Assembly: GCA_024305745.1 (NCBI GenBank)
Contig: JAHRBS010000003.1
Location: forward strand, 496,001 to 560,000
Length of the DNA stretch: 64,000 nucleotides
Direction: 5' to 3'
Source: Polyporus tsugae
Lineage: Eukaryota > Basidiomycota > Agaricomycetes > Polyporales > Polyporaceae
Shown: positions 60,964-64,000 of the stretch, piece by piece
How positions within the stretch are numbered: the stretch's first letter is position 1
How the letters are laid out: each line of letters begins with the position of its first letter
Translations under genes and position numbers: made by a program
Notes under the pieces: model-generated
Seen by the model: the letters and a program-made list of their open reading frames with translations, nothing else
Database searches by the model: none
Told to the model about the DNA's origin: nothing

Positions 60964-62802
60964 ATGCCGTCCATGGATAACAAGAGCACTGTCACCCAGA
61001 CCACCAATGGCACCATCGCCCACAACTGTGAACATAGCGGAGGCAAAGGCGCAAGGTCCTGGGTCATTCTCTGTGCTCTCATTCTGAGCCTTTTCTTTGC
61101 TGTCCTTGAAGCCGTAAGCCATCTACCCACCGCCAATGTAGCACTGTCATGTCTAATTGGTGTCCATCAGTACTCAATCTCTCCTGCACTACCCATCATT
61201 GTCTCTGACCTCCGCACTGAGGAGTTTGTGTGGGTGGCGAGTGCATATGGTATCGCAAGCACAGCACTTTTGCCTCTCAGTGGGGGGCTGGCTGAGGTAC
61301 AGTGCCTTCTCAAGTTGGCCATATATTCAGTATGATACTGAGTTTCATTGTCAGGTACATGGCCAGTGTCCTGTGATGCTGGCATCCATGGCTCTCTTTG
61401 CTCTTGGGGGTGCCATTTCCGGCGCAGCACAAACCATGAACATGCTCATTACTGGCCGAGGTACGGTTATCTTTCGCTTGTTATTGCCAGTGGACCATTG
61501 GCACTAATTGTTGCCTATGGCAGTCGTTCAAGGTGCTGGCGCTGGAGGGATCTTCACGCTGGCCCAAGTAATCCTGTCGGACCTCGTCTCTCTGAAAGAA
61601 CAAGGGACATACAACGGGCTCTTTGGTCTGTGAGTACGAATACTAGACCTCTAAGCCACTGAATGCTCATGATACAAAGTATGTGGGCTATTGCTGGTTG
61701 CATAGGACCCGTGATTGGAGGAGCATTTGCCCACCATACAACTTGGCGATGGATATTCTGTTTGTATTCCATGTATTCAAGTCGATGACACCGGACTTGG
61801 CAGTCATCATCCGAATACCCAGATATGATGGTTATGTCCAGCAGGATCATTGCAACTCTTATGGCTATATTCCTCCAGCTGGACAAGCCTCCATCCGTCA
61901 CTCTGTCCGAAGCAATTGTGCGGCTTGATGTAATGTGAGTGTATTTACACTAGCAGTTGCTTCTGTGAGCCAGAACTCACATTGAATAGTGGGAATACCC
62001 TCATAATCGGGGCGACTTGCTCTATTGTCCTGGGTCTCACATGGGGAGGGGTCATCTGTTGCAGCTGTTAATCCAATAAGACTTAGACTACTGGCCAGTC
62101 TATTACCAGGCATGCAAGGATGCATCTCCACTCACATCGAGCATAGACATCTTGGGCTTGTTCACCTCCGTCAGACCACCAACAATCATTGTTGGCATAA
62201 GCATCGCGAAGACGAACCGCTCCCATCCCCAACTGTGGATCGGGTGGTGTTTCATCCTCCTTGGCCTTGGGCTCATGACCTCTGTGACTGAGTCTACAAG
62301 CCGTGCGACAACCATTGGATTACAAGTTCCCATAGGCATTGGCATTGGGATGATATTCGCCGCAGCGTATTTCCCTGTGCTAGCACCCTTGCCATCAACC
62401 CCCAATGCACCTGCACTCGCACTGTTTGTATTCCTTAGGACTTTCACTCAGGTATTTAAGCTCGCTCCTCTTGTACACAGTATCACTGACTTGGTCACAC
62501 AGATATGGGGAGTTACGATTGCCAGAGCGGTCCTACAGAACGGAGTCCAGGGGAAGCTACCGCAATCCATCAAGGACTCCCTGTCTGGACTCAACAATGT
62601 TGTCTATGCCGTCGTTCCGCTCATCCCAACTATGCAGCAACCGGAAAAGGACGTTGTGAGGCACGCCTTCACGGAGTCCCTCCAGACCGTGTGGCGGATC
62701 TTGATAGGTGTAGTGGGAGTCGGGCTCATCGTTAGCCTTGGGATGAAGGTGCTTCCTCTACACACTCAAAGGAATGCAACCCTGTCGGTGGAGCGAAGGT
62801 GA
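60964..62802 (+). pseudogene. MFS transporter MFS 2, internal deletion
   Basis: Collinear with MFS 1 from MPSMDNKS through [73 protein letters not shown] and [22 protein letters not shown]. There the sequence jumps from the TWGGV exon (about 62055) to [16 protein letters not shown] sequence (about 62085). The helices VFPWRSY...FLYEW, the [14 protein letters not shown] exon and the next helix are gone, and the frame hits TAA at 62069-62071. The remaining C-terminal half (62152-62802) is still open and similar to MFS 1. The GRRPVM motif is also changed to GQCPVM. Near the end a small indel shifts the last residues. Not a working transporter. Confidence 0.85.
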
Positions 62803-63459
62803 CAATGGAGGGTGTTGTTGAAATGGTGGAGTAGGGCGGACCACTGCAACAGACCATCATATCACTTGCAGATGCATATACTGTAGCTACATCGTCCCTG
62901 CCTCTCACGTTTCCCACTTGTCCAAAATCCTTCACGTGTAATGTTGTGCTGGGTCATTACTAGTCCAATTGAAACATGTTGATCCATCAGATTCCGGTTG
63001 CTGCATAGGGCCATTAACAATACAGAGGGATGAGTCTTTGTGATTCTCATATAAGATGGCCGTGTTTCATATGATGAGTAAATTTTCAAGACACCCACAA
63101 ATGAAGACGACGGAATATCCATTTTTGTTGGGGGAGGGTCCGCTCGCCGGAGGTATCGATAAGGCGTGTGCTGCAAGACACTGGCAGTTTCGTAACTCAA
63201 AGATAGCACAAAAGTGATGCGGGTGGCATATCTGACCACAGAAGCATCCAATGTGGCATTTTTCCATCTGACTATGGACTGGACCGCCGAACATTACCCA
63301 CACGTCCACCGGGGTACAATACTCAGGGACGGCCGGGCGGTGCTGCGCACCATGGAAAATGTACGCTGCCAACTTTCAGAAGGCACGAAACTGAATTGAA
63401 ATATCTGCTGGAAACCGATACAATTTCGACGACGCAGGGAAGCGGGATCGCAGTCATCA
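62803..63459. other. Convergent 3' flanks of MFS 2 and A4
   Basis: Equivalent to 28715-29096 in block 1. No gene of its own; the short open frames are not supported. Confidence 0.5.
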
Positions 63460-64000
63460 TTACAGCCTACACAACTTCTCGCCCGCCTGGTTGTTCCGTA
63501 AAATACCCCACACCGTGTGGGCCACGCCTTGTGGGTCCTCCATGACGATCTGGTTGGACAAGAGTTGGTTGTAGAACTAGCGTCAATATGTGCAGTGATT
63601 TTGTCACCTACAAGGTGACCGCGGTCGGCAATGTTTGTAATAGTAGACATCTTACGACCTTGCTGCTCGTCTACAATATCCGCTTTCGCGACATCGGGTC
63701 TGCATAAAGGATATCAGACAAGGCTAGGATGGGCATCGGTACGACCATACACAAGGATCGCGTACTCACATGATGTCGGGCCGAGTGCCGAAGATACAGT
63801 GCACAGGGATGGCGGGACAGATATCCTTCAAACGCTCCAAGCCATCGCCTGCGTCCTGGTAGTAAACGTACCCTACCACTTCTTGAACGCAGGTACAACA
63901 GAGTGTTACGCCGCTTTGGGCATCCGGATATGTCATCGTCGGAAGGTCACATAGTCCGTACTCCTGAACACATCGCTAACGTTAGCTTGGAACCACACGC
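63460..64000 (-). CDS. AB-hydrolase paralogue A4, 3' exons only (cut by the window end)
   Basis: Exons 5-7 of the family are present on the minus strand: 63963-63770 (EYGLCDLPTMTYPDAQSGVTL, FGTRPDIM), 63699-63612 (PDVAKADIVDEQQGRKM, DRGHL with the likely catalytic His) and 63549-63460 (IVMEDPQG to the stop 63460-63462). Splice sites and phases match A2 and no stop or shift is visible in this part. The N-terminal half with the nucleophile Ser lies beyond 64000, so the state of the whole gene is unknown. Tail-to-tail with MFS 2, as A3 is with MFS 1. Confidence 0.8.

Larger units (their letters stand above)
44298..64000. repeat. Duplicated five-gene block, copy 2 (runs off the window)
   Basis: P450-4 (-), C2 (+), B2 (-), MFS 2 (+), A4 (-): the same order, strands and intron positions as 16701-29953. 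It is lengthened by about 8 kb of transposons inside C2. Confidence 0.8.

Overview
The window is nuclear DNA of a filamentous basidiomycete, most likely an Agaricomycete and possibly a polypore. The signs are genes broken by many 50-70 nt GT-AG introns, families typical of mushroom-forming fungi (DUF6533 and DUF6534 membrane proteins, a large P450 complement, AB-hydrolase paralogues, a fungal ADIP/Msd1-like coiled-coil protein) and Copia/hAT-type repeats. I saw no rRNA, tRNA or CRISPR. Exon boundaries were read by eye from splice signals, reading frame and comparison between paralogues inside the window; family names come from recognition, not from a search.

Layout. 0.2-3.2 kb: an intact coiled-coil (ADIP-like) gene with one GC-AG intron. 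4.2-5.3 kb: a broken NAD(P)-dependent reductase. 5.8-6.1 kb: a MITE-like element made of GATTCTG words. 6.9-15.1 kb: two AB-hydrolase paralogues (A1 with a stop codon, A2 intact) around cytochrome P450-1. 16.7-30.0 kb: block 1, with strands alternating: P450-2 (-), cyclopropane-fatty-acyl-phospholipid-synthase-like methyltransferase C1 (+), DUF6534 membrane protein B1 (-), MFS transporter 1 (+), AB-hydrolase A3 (-, pseudogene). 30.2-40.0 kb: a duplicated metacaspase segment (D1 and D2, both lacking the catalytic Cys), with the dead P450-3 and a DUF6533 membrane protein between them. 41.2-43.9 kb: an intact FAD-dependent phenol-2-monooxygenase-like gene, then a small P450 relic. 44.3-64.0 kb: block 2, a second copy of the same five genes in the same order and strands: P450-4 intact, methyltransferase C2 dead, DUF6534 B2 dead, MFS 2 dead, AB-hydrolase A4 running off the window. 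Block 2 is longer mainly because C2 carries a complete 6.3 kb Copia retrotransposon plus a 1.7 kb hAT-like element that itself holds a solo LTR.

Functionally the intact enzymes (three P450s, a SAM-dependent methyltransferase/CFA synthase, an FAD monooxygenase, an AB hydrolase, an MFS exporter and a membrane protein) look like an oxidative tailoring and export set, either for a small lipid-like or aromatic metabolite or for detoxification. No polyketide synthase, NRPS or terpene cyclase is in the window, so the substrate is unknown. The most striking pattern is the birth-and-death of the duplicated block: almost every gene broken in one copy has an intact relative elsewhere in the window.
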